Origin: Flavobacterium piscisymbiosum | GTDB taxonomy: Bacteria > Bacteroidota > Bacteroidia > Flavobacteriales > Flavobacteriaceae | Assembly (NCBI RefSeq): GCF_020905295.1 | Contig: NZ_JAJJMM010000001.1 | Location: forward strand, 1,302,001 to 1,366,000 | Length of the DNA stretch: 64,000 bases | Reading direction: 5' to 3' | Part shown: piece by piece, positions 25,268-33,989 of the stretch | Layout: each line of letters starts with the position of its first letter | How positions within the stretch are numbered: position 1 is the first letter of the stretch | The notes under the pieces: generated by a model | The model's input: only the letters and a program-made list of their open reading frames with translations | Database searches by the model: none | Told to the model about the DNA's origin: nothing | Made by a program: the position numbers and the translations under genes

Positions 25268-26032
25268 TTAATTGTTCAGTTTGATAAAACCTCCATCAAT
25301 AGGGTAATCAGAACCGGTAATAAAGGAAGATTCATCGCTGCAAAGAAACAAAGCAAGAGTGGCTATTTCTTCCGGTTTTCCCATACGGCCTATGGGTTGC
25401 GACTGGGACAATTTTTCGAATATTTCGGCTTCCTGTCCCGGATAATTTTTCGAAATAAATCCGTCAACAAATGGTGTGTGTACCCTTGCCGGAGATATTG
25501 AGTTGCATCTGATGTTTTCTTTCAAATAATCTTTTGCTACAGATAATGTCATGGCCATAACCGCGCCTTTTGCTGTAGAATAGGCAAATCTGTCCGGAAT
25601 TCCGACCCAGCAGGCAATAGATGCCAGGTTTAAAATAACTCCTCCGCCAGCATTTTTTAGTGCAGGGATTGAAGCGTGCAGACAATTGTAAACGCCTTTT
25701 ACATTGACGTTCATAATGCGGTCAAAATCAGATTCAGAAGTGGTATCTACTTTGCCAACGTGAGCAATTCCGGCATTGTTTACTAAAATATGAATTGATC
25801 CTATTTTTTCAAAAGTAGCTTTTACTTCCTGATGATTGGCAACATCGCAGGCGTGCGCAAAAACAACTCCGCCGTTTGATTCTATTTCTTCAACCGTATT
25901 TTTTGCACTTTCTAGAGTCAGTTCTAAAACATGAACTTCGGCTCCTTGTTTGGCAAACAAAACAGAAATGGCTCTTCCAATTCCGCTTCCGCCTCCGGTT
26001 ATAATTGCTTTTTTATTTTTTAATGAAAACAT
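25268..26032 (-). CDS. SDR, probable 2-keto-3-deoxy-L-fuconate 4-dehydrogenase
   Basis: This 254-residue classical SDR has ITGGGSGIG near residue 10, NNAGIAH, a catalytic Ser in LASIA and YSTAK. Its place between the dehydratase and the FAH hydrolase genes fits oxidation of 2-keto-3-deoxy-L-fuconate to the 2,4-diketo acid. SDR substrate cannot be read from motifs, so it could instead be the first sugar dehydrogenase. The second SDR at 30123-30905 would then take the other step. Confidence 0.8.
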   Translation of the reverse strand: MFSLKNKKAIITGGGSGIGRAISVLFAKQGAEVHVLELTLESAKNTVEEIESNGGVVFAHACDVANHQEVKATFEKIGSIHILVNNAGIAHVGKVDTTSESDFDRIMNVNVKGVYNCLHASIPALKNAGGGVILNLASIACWVGIPDRFAYSTAKGAVMAMTLSVAKDYLKENIRCNSISPARVHTPFVDGFISKNYPGQEAEIFEKLSQSQPIGRMGKPEEIATLALFLCSDESSFITGSDYPIDGGFIKLNN

Positions 26033-26068
26033 TTTACTTAAATTAAAAGTTATTTTTTTGATTGGATT

Positions 26069-27724
26069 TTATAAAGATACGCCTCGTTTCCACGGAATAA
26101 AATCATCCTGATTCAATTGTACCGCTTTCGGAATAATTTCTCCACTGGCTGCTTTGATGCAATAGTCCAGAATTTCTTCACCCATTTCTTCTATCGATTT
26201 TTCACCGCTAATAATTGGGCCGCAATCAATATCGATAATATCGCTCATTTTTGTTGCCAGAACGGAGTTCGTTGCTACTTTTATTACAGGACAAACCGGG
26301 TTTCCTGTTGGGGTTCCTAATCCTGTGGTAAATAAAATCAAGGTAGCGCCTGAAGCTGCTTTTCCGGTTGTGGCTTCTACATCATTTCCGGGTGTGCAAA
26401 CCAGACTTAATCCTGATTTGGTTACTAATTCAGTATAATCTAAAACATCAACAACGGGAGAAGTTCCCCCTTTTTTGGCTGCTCCTGCACTTTTTATAGC
26501 GTCTGTTATTAAACCATCTTTTATATTTCCCGGAGAAGGATTCATATGAAAACCGGAGCCCACTTTATGCGCTAAGGCATCGTAAGATTCCATTAAATCA
26601 ATAAATTTTTCGGCAGTTTTTTTGGTAATGCAACGGTCAATTAAATTTTGTTCGGCACCGCACAATTCCGGAAATTCGGCCAAAAGAATTTTTCCTCCCA
26701 AAGCGACAACCAAATCAGAAGTGTAACCAACAGCCGGATTTGCCGATACTCCGCTGAAACCGTCACTTCCGCCGCATTTTACACCAATGCATAATTCGCT
26801 TAAAGGCGCATCTGTTCTTTCGTATTGATTGATTTCAATTAAACCTTCAAATGTTTTTTTGATGGCGTTTGTAATTAAAGCTTCTTCGCTTTCGGTTTGC
26901 TGTTGTTCGAAAATCAGTAAAGGTTTGTCGAATTGAGGGTTTTGTTTTTTTACATCATTTACAAAATCCTGCACTTGCAAATGCTGACATCCTAAACTCA
27001 ATATCGTTATTCCGCCTACGTTTGGATGGTTGGCGTACGAAGCGAGTAAAGCGCTCAAAGTGGCAGAGTCCTGACGTGTGCCTCCACAACCTCCCTGATG
27101 ATTTAAAAATTTTATTCCGTCGACATTCTCAAAAACGCGATTGTTTTTTGGCGTTGGATTGAGTTCAATATTGATGCTTTCGATATCTTCTCCGTTGAGG
27201 TAACCTTGCAGTAATTCGTGTGTATACTGATTGTATTTGTCACTCACGGCATAGCCTAACTGATTGTGAAGTGCTTCTTTAATAACATCTAAATTTCTGT
27301 TTTCACAAAAAACCGTTGGAACAAAAAGCCAGTAATTGGCAGTTCCAACCCGACCGTCATTTCGTTTATAACCTTTAAACGTTTTATTCTTATATTTAGA
27401 AACATCAGGAGCCTGCCATTCGTACGAAACATTTCTGTAAGCGTAAGGATCGGCTGCGTGTTTTAAATTTTCTGTGGTCATCAGGCTTCCTTTGCTGATG
27501 TCGTTTTGTACTTTTCCTACCAAAACTCCATACATAATTACTTCTTGCCCCTTGATCATATCCTGGGTATAGAATTTATGTTTTGCCTTGATGAGGTCTT
27601 GCAGAACGAATGTTTCAGCTTCAAAAGTGATGTTTTCTCCTTTTTGCAAGTCAGATAATGCTACCAAAACATTATCGTCTGGATGCAGTTTTACGACTTG
27701 CTTTTTTGTTTTATTCTCGGGCAT
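26069..27724 (-). CDS. UxaA-family sugar-acid dehydratase, probable L-fuconate dehydratase
   Basis: This 551-residue protein joins an N-terminal SAF domain (about 1-90) with a UxaA/GarD catalytic domain. Cysteines likely to bind iron are seen in GGCGGTRQDS, LGCQHLQ, GVKCGGSDGFSG and DIDCGP. The family includes altronate and galactarate dehydratases, and homologues serve L-fucose use in Campylobacter. With a FucP-like permease directly upstream (8 bp) and no uronate genes present, L-fuconate is more likely than altronate. If right, it replaces the enolase-type L-fuconate dehydratase of other bacteria. Confidence 0.83.
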   Translation of the reverse strand: MPENKTKKQVVKLHPDDNVLVALSDLQKGENITFEAETFVLQDLIKAKHKFYTQDMIKGQEVIMYGVLVGKVQNDISKGSLMTTENLKHAADPYAYRNVSYEWQAPDVSKYKNKTFKGYKRNDGRVGTANYWLFVPTVFCENRNLDVIKEALHNQLGYAVSDKYNQYTHELLQGYLNGEDIESINIELNPTPKNNRVFENVDGIKFLNHQGGCGGTRQDSATLSALLASYANHPNVGGITILSLGCQHLQVQDFVNDVKKQNPQFDKPLLIFEQQQTESEEALITNAIKKTFEGLIEINQYERTDAPLSELCIGVKCGGSDGFSGVSANPAVGYTSDLVVALGGKILLAEFPELCGAEQNLIDRCITKKTAEKFIDLMESYDALAHKVGSGFHMNPSPGNIKDGLITDAIKSAGAAKKGGTSPVVDVLDYTELVTKSGLSLVCTPGNDVEATTGKAASGATLILFTTGLGTPTGNPVCPVIKVATNSVLATKMSDIIDIDCGPIISGEKSIEEMGEEILDYCIKAASGEIIPKAVQLNQDDFIPWKRGVSL

Positions 27725-27732
27725 GATATTGT

Positions 27733-29016
27733 TTATTGTCTGGTTTGTTGTTGTCCTTTGTAAGCAAAAAGGGCAATTATTAAAAATGAAATTAAAGGAA
27801 CAATGTATCCGTTCTGAATACTTCCGGTATGATCTGAGATGGCACCTAAAATTGGTGGCAGGATCGCGCCGCCCACAATAGACATTACGATTAAGGAAGA
27901 TCCTATTTTTGTGTTATGGGCAAGTCCGTCGATTCCCATCGAGAAAATAGTAGGGAACATGATACTCATAAAAAATGCGATAGCTATTAGAGTATAAACC
28001 ACTAACATTCCGCTGCCTAAAATGGCTATGATGCAAAGTATCACATTGATAAAAGAATACAGTAATAATAGTTTTTTGGGTTCGACAAACTTCATGAAAT
28101 AGGTTCCGGCAAAACGGCCAATCATGAAAAATAATCCAAAAAGTCCAAGATATTTAGCTGCAGATGACTCTGATAAACCTGCCGATGTTGTGGCCATTTT
28201 TATAAAAAAACTACCTACGCAAACCTGAGCGCCAACATAGAAAAACTGCGCTAAAATTCCCCATTTTAGTTTTATGGATTTAAAAGCTTCTTTAAAACTG
28301 CTCACTTCGGTTGTTGATTTTTCTTTTACATCGGGCATTGGAGTAAAATAGAAAATTACCGTTATCACTAAAATGATTAATCCTAAAGTTAAGTAAGGCA
28401 TTTTTACACTGGCAGCTTCGGCTACCACATAAGCATGCATTTGGGCATCTGACATTGCATTTGCTTCTTCAGGAGATAAGGTTTTGTTGGATAAAATAAG
28501 CGGACCAATATAGGCAGGCGCAATATAAGCGGCGAGACCATTAAAGGATTGTGCAAAATTAAGTCGTTGTGTAGCGGTTTCCGGAGGTCCCAAAATGGTA
28601 ACATACGGATTTGCGGCAGTTTCTAAAAAGGTTAATCCACAGGCAATGATAAATAGTGCTCCCAGAAAATAACTGTATTCGAGCGAGTTTGCTGCGGGAA
28701 CAAATAAAACAGAGCCAATCCCGAAAAAAAGCAGCCCAACAAGAATTCCTGATTTGTAGCCGTATTTTCTCATGATATAACCCGCGGGCAACGCCATTGC
28801 GAAATAAGCGATAAAAACAGAGGAGTCTACAAGCGAAGATTCGAAGTCGGTTAGATTAAACGCTTTTCGCAAATGCGGAATTAAAATAGGATCCAGATTA
28901 TGAACAAATCCCCAAAAGAAAAACAAGCTGGTCACTAAAATATAGGGCAATAACCATTTTTTTGAAGTTTTGACCTTTACATTAGAATCAGACTCTGTAA
29001 AAACGGCTTCTTTCAT
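27733..29016 (-). CDS. fucP: FucP-like sugar:H+ symporter (MFS)
   Basis: This 427-residue protein has twelve predicted membrane segments and the FucP/GluP family pattern: FFFWGFVHNLDPILIPHLRKAF in the first helix region, FLETAANPYVTILGP in the fifth, and a C-terminal GGAILPPILGAISD. FucP imports L-fucose with a proton, and close relatives import glucose or galactose. It is the first gene of the minus-strand operon that ends in the lactonase, divergent from the AraC regulator. Confidence 0.88.
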   Translation of the reverse strand: MKEAVFTESDSNVKVKTSKKWLLPYILVTSLFFFWGFVHNLDPILIPHLRKAFNLTDFESSLVDSSVFIAYFAMALPAGYIMRKYGYKSGILVGLLFFGIGSVLFVPAANSLEYSYFLGALFIIACGLTFLETAANPYVTILGPPETATQRLNFAQSFNGLAAYIAPAYIGPLILSNKTLSPEEANAMSDAQMHAYVVAEAASVKMPYLTLGLIILVITVIFYFTPMPDVKEKSTTEVSSFKEAFKSIKLKWGILAQFFYVGAQVCVGSFFIKMATTSAGLSESSAAKYLGLFGLFFMIGRFAGTYFMKFVEPKKLLLLYSFINVILCIIAILGSGMLVVYTLIAIAFFMSIMFPTIFSMGIDGLAHNTKIGSSLIVMSIVGGAILPPILGAISDHTGSIQNGYIVPLISFLIIALFAYKGQQQTRQ

Positions 29017-29112
29017 AATTATTTGGGATTATTTTTGTGTTTAATAAAATTTAAAATTATAATTTTTAAAGCTTATTTAATAATCCGATATTATCCTTGT
29101 TTAATCTTTAAT

Positions 29113-29120
29113 TATCTTTG
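29113..29120 (+). promoter_or_regulatory. Candidate -7 element (TATCTTTG) of the araC-type gene
   Basis: TATCTTTG fits TAnnTTTG and ends five bases before the ATG at 29126, which implies a leaderless or very short 5' end. No well-spaced -33 TTG was found. The divergent fucP promoter must lie in the same 109-bp gap. Confidence 0.45.
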
Positions 29121-29125
29121 TCTTC

Positions 29126-29992
29126 ATGAAATTAGAGCAAACTAAAATAACATCTTACACCAATTCAACCGTTTCGGTTCTTAACCGTGAAGAATCGTTT
29201 TTTCAATCGCCGTTTCATTCCCATCCGGAACTGGAATTGGTGTATGTAAAAGAGAGTTTTGGAAAGCGAATCATTGGCAATTCGGTTATGCCTTTTGAGC
29301 CTGGCGATATGGTTTTTCTGGGTTCAGATCTACCGCACGTTTGGCTGAATGATGAAATGTATTATCAGGGAATTTCGACTTTAAAAGCCAATGCAATTGT
29401 GGTCTATTTTAGCAAAGATATTTTTGGACCTGCTTTTTACGAATTAAAAGAAACACAAAAAATAAACGAGTTGTTTTTTCAGGCAGGAAAGGGAATTTCG
29501 ATCATTGGAAAAACAAACAAACAGATCGCTAAAAAATTAGAAAAGCTTATCCTGAAAAAAGATTTTGAAGTGATTATTGGCCTTTTCGAAATTTTATCAC
29601 TGCTTTCAGAAAGTCAGGATCGGGTTTATATCAATAATGAAGCTTATTCTACGGCACATAAAGATTCTAAAAAAGACAGGCTTTCGGAAGTTTTTCAATA
29701 TGTAAATGAAAATTATAAAAAAGATATTGTCCTGATCGAAATTGCTGAAATTGCGAATATGACGCCCACTTCTTTCTGCAGAATGTTCAAACTAAAAACA
29801 AAGAAAAGTTTTGTAGAATATTTAAACGAAATCAGGGTTTCTAAAGCGTGTAAATTTTTATTAGAAACCGATTTGAGTATGTCTGAGATTGCCTATGAAT
29901 GCGGCTATAAAACAGCTTCTAACTTTAATAAACTTTTTAAAAAATTTATGGGAATGACGCCCAGTGAATTTAAAAAGAGTGCTGCAGTTTAA
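29126..29992 (+). CDS. AraC-family regulator with N-terminal cupin
   Basis: This 288-residue protein has a cupin-type sensing domain at about 15-140 (FHSHPELELVYV, then PGDMVFLGSDLPHVW) and two helix-turn-helix units at about 190-285 (IAEIANMTPTSFCRMFK and MSEIAYECGYKTASNFNKLF). It is divergent from fucP and convergent with the second SDR gene. It is therefore the expected activator of the fucose operon, with a deoxysugar or its acid as ligand. The effector is inferred. Confidence 0.9.
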   Translation: MKLEQTKITSYTNSTVSVLNREESFFQSPFHSHPELELVYVKESFGKRIIGNSVMPFEPGDMVFLGSDLPHVWLNDEMYYQGISTLKANAIVVYFSKDIFGPAFYELKETQKINELFFQAGKGISIIGKTNKQIAKKLEKLILKKDFEVIIGLFEILSLLSESQDRVYINNEAYSTAHKDSKKDRLSEVFQYVNENYKKDIVLIEIAEIANMTPTSFCRMFKLKTKKSFVEYLNEIRVSKACKFLLETDLSMSEIAYECGYKTASNFNKLFKKFMGMTPSEFKKSAAV

Positions 29993-30010
29993 TGAATTGT
30001 AGTTTAATTT

Positions 30011-30116
30011 TAAACACGAATTTCACGAATTTGCACCAATAGTAATAACTAGCTTAGTTCGTTAAATCAATTTCACAAATCAATTAATTAGTGTCAATTA
30101 GTGAAATTCGTGTTTA
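30011..30116. terminator. Inverted repeat between convergent genes
   Basis: A 16-bp arm taaacacgaatttcac (30011-30026) pairs perfectly with 30101-30116. It sits between the convergent araC-type and SDR genes and may act as a bidirectional terminator, although the 74-nt loop is long. The arms also match the common Flavobacterium phrase 'cacgaatttcacgaat'. Confidence 0.4.
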
Positions 30117-30122
30117 TTATTT

Positions 30123-30905
30123 TTAAGAAATCGAACGGTCTAAATGAGTGTAACCTCCATCAACATAAATAATTTGTCCTGTAGTGTGACTTGATCTTTC
30201 GGATAAAAGAAAAACAACCATATTAGCAATTTCATCTACTGTTGTCATTCTGTTTTCGAAAGGAATATTTTTTGTGATAGCGGCCAGTTTTTCTTCTTTA
30301 TTTTCGAAAGTATTAATCCAGGTTTCATACAAAGGTGTAAAGCATTCTGCCACTACAACTGCATTGACACGAATACTATATTTTAATAATTCGACAGCCC
30401 ATTCTCTGGTTAAGGCATTTCTGCCTCCGTTTGAAGCTGCATAAGCAGAAGTTCCTCCTTGTCCGGTTTCGGCAGTTTTTGAGCCAATATTGACTATCGC
30501 TCCTTTCGATTCAATTAAATAAGGCAACGCATGCTGCGCCATTAGATAATAATGAATTAAGTTTTTATGCAAAGAGGCAACAAAGTCTTCATAGTTTCCT
30601 TTTTCCAAACCAACTCCGTCATTTACGCCCGCATTGTTTACTAATCCGTCAATTCTTCCGCATTGTTTGATAACAGCTTCAATTGCTTTTTTACAGTCTT
30701 CCGGTTTTGTTAAATCGGCAACAACCTGAAACGCTTCTTTTCCGGAAGCTTTAATTTCATTTACAGCTTTATTGTTGTCCTCTTCATTTCGGCCAACGAT
30801 AAAAGGTATCGCACCTTCACTTGCTAATACATTACAAATGCCAAGTCCAATTCCTTTTGCACCGCCTGTTACTATGATAATTTTATTGGTAAGGGATAGT
30901 TGCAT
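30123..30905 (-). CDS. SDR, probable L-fucose dehydrogenase
   Basis: This 260-residue SDR starts at the ATG at 30903-30905 (MQLSLTNKIIIVTGGAKGIG). An ATG at 30935 would add ten atypical residues. TGGAKGIG, NNAG, INIGS and YAASNG are seen, so the usual YxxxK motif is altered here to YxxxN. It lies just beyond the AraC gene, and a catabolic operon next door lacks a first-step enzyme, so oxidation of L-fucose to the lactone is the likely role. A stem-loop separates it from the symporter gene upstream. Confidence 0.75.
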   Translation of the reverse strand: MQLSLTNKIIIVTGGAKGIGLGICNVLASEGAIPFIVGRNEEDNNKAVNEIKASGKEAFQVVADLTKPEDCKKAIEAVIKQCGRIDGLVNNAGVNDGVGLEKGNYEDFVASLHKNLIHYYLMAQHALPYLIESKGAIVNIGSKTAETGQGGTSAYAASNGGRNALTREWAVELLKYSIRVNAVVVAECFTPLYETWINTFENKEEKLAAITKNIPFENRMTTVDEIANMVVFLLSERSSHTTGQIIYVDGGYTHLDRSIS

Positions 30906-30950
30906 GATATTTTTTATTAAAGATGAAAAATACAAACTAGTTTATAATTT

Positions 30951-30981
30951 TATAGCTGTTGCCTTTACGACAACAGCTATA
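30951..30981 (-). terminator. Terminator-like hairpin after the symporter gene
   Basis: The perfect 11-bp arms tatagctgttg (30951-30961) and caacagctata (30971-30981) flank a 9-nt loop, 29 bp past the symporter stop. The stem is followed by AT-rich sequence without a clean T-run on the minus strand. Confidence 0.5.
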
Positions 30982-31009
30982 AAAATAGAGAGAATTAAAA
31001 CGTTCTATT

Positions 31010-32695
31010 TTACCAGAACTTAACGTATAAAGCTACAATTACTAATAATGTAATTACGATTAAAACTGTAGTTTGTGGTTTTACTTTAAACATTTCAGCA
31101 TCGATTTCAAATGCTTTAGGATTTACTTTTGGTCCTGCAAAACTGATTGCAATCATGGCTAACATTGTAAAGAAGAATGATAATCCCATACAAATATGGA
31201 AAGGAATTTCGAAAGCACCTTTTCCGTTATTATATGCTGTGTATAATAAAGTTTCGTTTCCGAATAAAGCCGGAGCATATTCGTTGAATAATACAGATAA
31301 AACAAATCCTAAAATTACACCTACAATTGCTGCAGTTCCAGTAGTTCTTTTCCAAAACATACCAAGGAAGAACATAGCAAAAACTCCAGGGCTAATGAAT
31401 CCTGTATATTTTTGGATGTAGGTAAATCCACCAACTCCGCCAATTCCTAAGATGTCATTCCATGTAAATAAAACAGCTAAAAGCATTGCAGCAAAAACGG
31501 CAATTCTACCAATGTTTACTTGTTGTTTTTCGCCAGCATCTTTCTGGATGTATTTTTTATGAATATCTAAAGTATAAATAGTCGAGATACTGTTTACTTT
31601 TCCGGCTAATGAAGCTACGATTGCAGCAGTTAAAGCCGCTACAGAAAGTCCTTTTAATCCTGTTGGTAAGAAAGTCAATACAGCAGAATAAGCTCCGTCT
31701 TTTCCTCCAACTAATTGAGGTAAATGTCCGTTTACGTAAAGTACATAAGCAGCAATACCAGGTAACATTACGATTAATGGCATTAATAATTTTAGCATAC
31801 CTGCAAACAAAATACCTGTACGAGCCGTTTGTAAATCAGCACCAAGAGCTCTTTGAGTAATGTATTGGTTACAACCCCAATAGTTTAAGTTGATAATCCA
31901 GATACCGGCAAGGTAAGACATCAAACCAGGGAAAGTTAAATATTTATCAATATCAAGTTGAGAAGAATTTGCAGTTGGTTTTGGAATAATCATTTTGAAA
32001 TGCTCAGGAGCTTCTCTCATTAAAACCTTGAAACCGGCAATAGCATTTTCACCTACTCCAAAATATTGTCCAACAGTTGTTAGTGCGATATAAGAAGTTA
32101 CCAAACCACCAATAATTAATACAGCAACCTGAATAACATCTGTATAAGCAACCACTTTCATACCTCCTAAAGAGATGAATAATGCGAATACTGCTAAACC
32201 TATCATGATCACGTGCAGGTATTCTCCACCGGCTAAACCATTAATGGCAACAGCTCCTAAATAAAGGATAGAAGTTAAGTTTACAAATACATATAAAAAC
32301 AACCAGAAAACCGCCATAATCAATGCAGTAGATTCGTTGTAACGTGTTTTTAAGAATTGAGGCATCGTGTAAATCTTATTTTTAAGATATACAGGAATGA
32401 ACCAAACTGCTACAATAATCAAAGCAATAGCAGCAAGCCACTCGTAAGCTGCAACAGCGATTCCTAAAAAGAAACCTTCACCGCTCATCCCGATGAATTG
32501 TTCAGCTGAAATATTTGAGGCAATCAAAGATGCTCCAATAGCCCACCATGTCAAATTTCCTTCGGCCAAAAAGTAAGCCTTAGCATCTTGTTCGTCTTGT
32601 TTACGCTTGCGGTAAACCGTGTAACCGTAGGCAGAAACTACGATAAAATAAATAATAAAAACCGCATAATCTGCGACAGCGAGGTTCTGGTTCAT
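31010..32695 (-). CDS. Sodium/solute symporter (SSS/SGLT type), likely L-arabinose or galactose uptake
   Basis: This 561-residue protein has about 14 membrane helices and SSS family motifs: ASLIASNISAEQFIGMSGEGF in the second helix region, GGMKVVAYTDVIQ, and NLNYWGCNQYITQRALGA typical of sugar SGLT members. It is downstream of galT, but a 222-bp gap with its own -7 element and a full AraR-type palindrome separates it from the gal genes. L-Arabinose is therefore a better guess than galactose. Both remain possible because SGLT proteins can take either. Confidence 0.88.
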   Translation of the reverse strand: MNQNLAVADYAVFIIYFIVVSAYGYTVYRKRKQDEQDAKAYFLAEGNLTWWAIGASLIASNISAEQFIGMSGEGFFLGIAVAAYEWLAAIALIIVAVWFIPVYLKNKIYTMPQFLKTRYNESTALIMAVFWLFLYVFVNLTSILYLGAVAINGLAGGEYLHVIMIGLAVFALFISLGGMKVVAYTDVIQVAVLIIGGLVTSYIALTTVGQYFGVGENAIAGFKVLMREAPEHFKMIIPKPTANSSQLDIDKYLTFPGLMSYLAGIWIINLNYWGCNQYITQRALGADLQTARTGILFAGMLKLLMPLIVMLPGIAAYVLYVNGHLPQLVGGKDGAYSAVLTFLPTGLKGLSVAALTAAIVASLAGKVNSISTIYTLDIHKKYIQKDAGEKQQVNIGRIAVFAAMLLAVLFTWNDILGIGGVGGFTYIQKYTGFISPGVFAMFFLGMFWKRTTGTAAIVGVILGFVLSVLFNEYAPALFGNETLLYTAYNNGKGAFEIPFHICMGLSFFFTMLAMIAISFAGPKVNPKAFEIDAEMFKVKPQTTVLIVITLLVIVALYVKFW

Positions 32696-32824
32696 TGTTA
32701 GTAGTATTTTAAAAATTAGTATAGGTGATTGTTTGTTTAATTTGGTTTAAAATGTGATATGTGTTTTTATTTTGTTATTTTTTTACGAAATAAGAACGAA
32801 AGCCAAAAGTAAAATAAATAATTA

Positions 32825-32832
32825 CAAATATA
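32825..32832 (-). promoter_or_regulatory. Candidate -7 element (TATATTTG) for the symporter gene
   Basis: On the minus strand TATATTTG matches TAnnTTTG, about 130 bp before the ATG. A second match, TACATTTG, overlaps the end of the adjacent palindrome. The operator at 32840-32858 lies directly upstream, over the -33 region. Confidence 0.5.
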
Positions 32833-32839
32833 CTATTAC

Positions 32840-32858
32840 AAATGTATTTTTTACATTT
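32840..32858. promoter_or_regulatory. AraR-type operator upstream of the symporter gene
   Basis: AAATGT-N7-ACATTT, with both 6-bp half sites perfectly complementary. It is the same architecture as the sites upstream of araR/susC, araB and the transketolase gene. It overlaps the predicted promoter of the symporter. Confidence 0.7.
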
Positions 32859-32917
32859 ATAAATAAATTATTGTGTTAAATTTTAAAATGACCTTATTAT
32901 AAATGGACTTTTACAGC

Positions 32918-33973
32918 TTATTTACCAGCCGATTTATAATGCACATCAGGTTGTTGTCTTAAAATTTCGGCACTTTTTTCAGGTGTAATATCACGCTGCG
33001 ATTCGCCTAACATTTCATATCCTACCATGAATTTTTTAACCGTTGCCGAACGCAATAATGGCGGATAAAAATGCATGTGGAAATGCCATTCAGGATGGTC
33101 TAAACCGTCTGTTGGCGCCTGGTGAATTCCTGATGAATACGGGAATGAAGTGCTAAATAAATTATCGTATTTGATCGTTAATTGCTTTAAAATGGTAGCA
33201 AACGCATTTACTTCTTCAGCTGTAAAATCAGTAATTTTATTAAGAGCTCTTTTGCTTACAATCATAGTTTCGTAAGGCCAGATTGCCCAAAACGGAACCA
33301 ACGCCACAAAGTGATCGTTTTCGATTACGATACGTTCTCCGCTTTTCAATTCGGCTTGCAGGTAATCTTCAAGAAGAGTTCGGTTATTTTTATCGAAATA
33401 AGATTTCAGACTGTTTTGTGTTTTTTCGACTTGAGTAGGCAATGATGACTGCGCCCAGATTTGCCCGTGCGGGTGTGGGTTACTACATCCCATCACGCTT
33501 CCTTTATTTTCGAAAATCTGAACGTGGTTGATGTATTTTATATTTCCTAAATCAGTGTATTCTTTTTGCCAGGTTCTGATAATATTTTCGATCCCGTCAA
33601 TTTCCATTTCAGGTAAAGTAAGATCGTGTCGTGGCGAAAAACAAACCACTCTCGAAATTCCCTGTTCCGGTTTTGCTTTAAAGAAAGTGTGTTTGATATC
33701 TTCTTCAAAAATAATTTCGTCCTGCTTCATGGCAGCAAAATCATTTTCGAATACAAAACTGCTTTCGTAATTCGGGTTATTTAATCCGTTAGCGCGAACA
33801 TTTCCCGGACACAAATAACAAGTTGGGTCGTATTTTGGTAATGCTTCAGTTGCAATAGTTTCATTTTGTCCTTGCCACGGGCGTTTTGCACGATGAGGTG
33901 ATACTAAAACCCATTCATTAATTAAGGGATTAAAACGTCTGTGTGGATCTTCGTTAATGTCGAAATTTTTCAT
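32918..33973 (-). CDS. galT: Galactose-1-phosphate uridylyltransferase
   Basis: This 351-residue class I GalT has the N-terminal HRRFNPLINEWVLVSPHR, zinc-site cysteines in CYLCPGN, and the active site GCSNPHPHGQIWA with the HPH nucleophile. It exchanges UMP between UDP-glucose and galactose-1-phosphate in the Leloir pathway. It is 16 bp downstream of galK and last in the galM-galK-galT operon. GalE is not in the window. Confidence 0.95.
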   Translation of the reverse strand: MKNFDINEDPHRRFNPLINEWVLVSPHRAKRPWQGQNETIATEALPKYDPTCYLCPGNVRANGLNNPNYESSFVFENDFAAMKQDEIIFEEDIKHTFFKAKPEQGISRVVCFSPRHDLTLPEMEIDGIENIIRTWQKEYTDLGNIKYINHVQIFENKGSVMGCSNPHPHGQIWAQSSLPTQVEKTQNSLKSYFDKNNRTLLEDYLQAELKSGERIVIENDHFVALVPFWAIWPYETMIVSKRALNKITDFTAEEVNAFATILKQLTIKYDNLFSTSFPYSSGIHQAPTDGLDHPEWHFHMHFYPPLLRSATVKKFMVGYEMLGESQRDITPEKSAEILRQQPDVHYKSAGK

Positions 33974-33989
33974 TGTAATTCTTGTGGTA

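Noticed and set aside
26069..27724. Altronate dehydratase of glucuronate/galacturonate use
   Set aside because: No uxaB, uxaC, uxuA or KDG kinase/aldolase genes are present. Neighbours fit a deoxysugar pathway, so a fuconate role is preferred, with moderate confidence.
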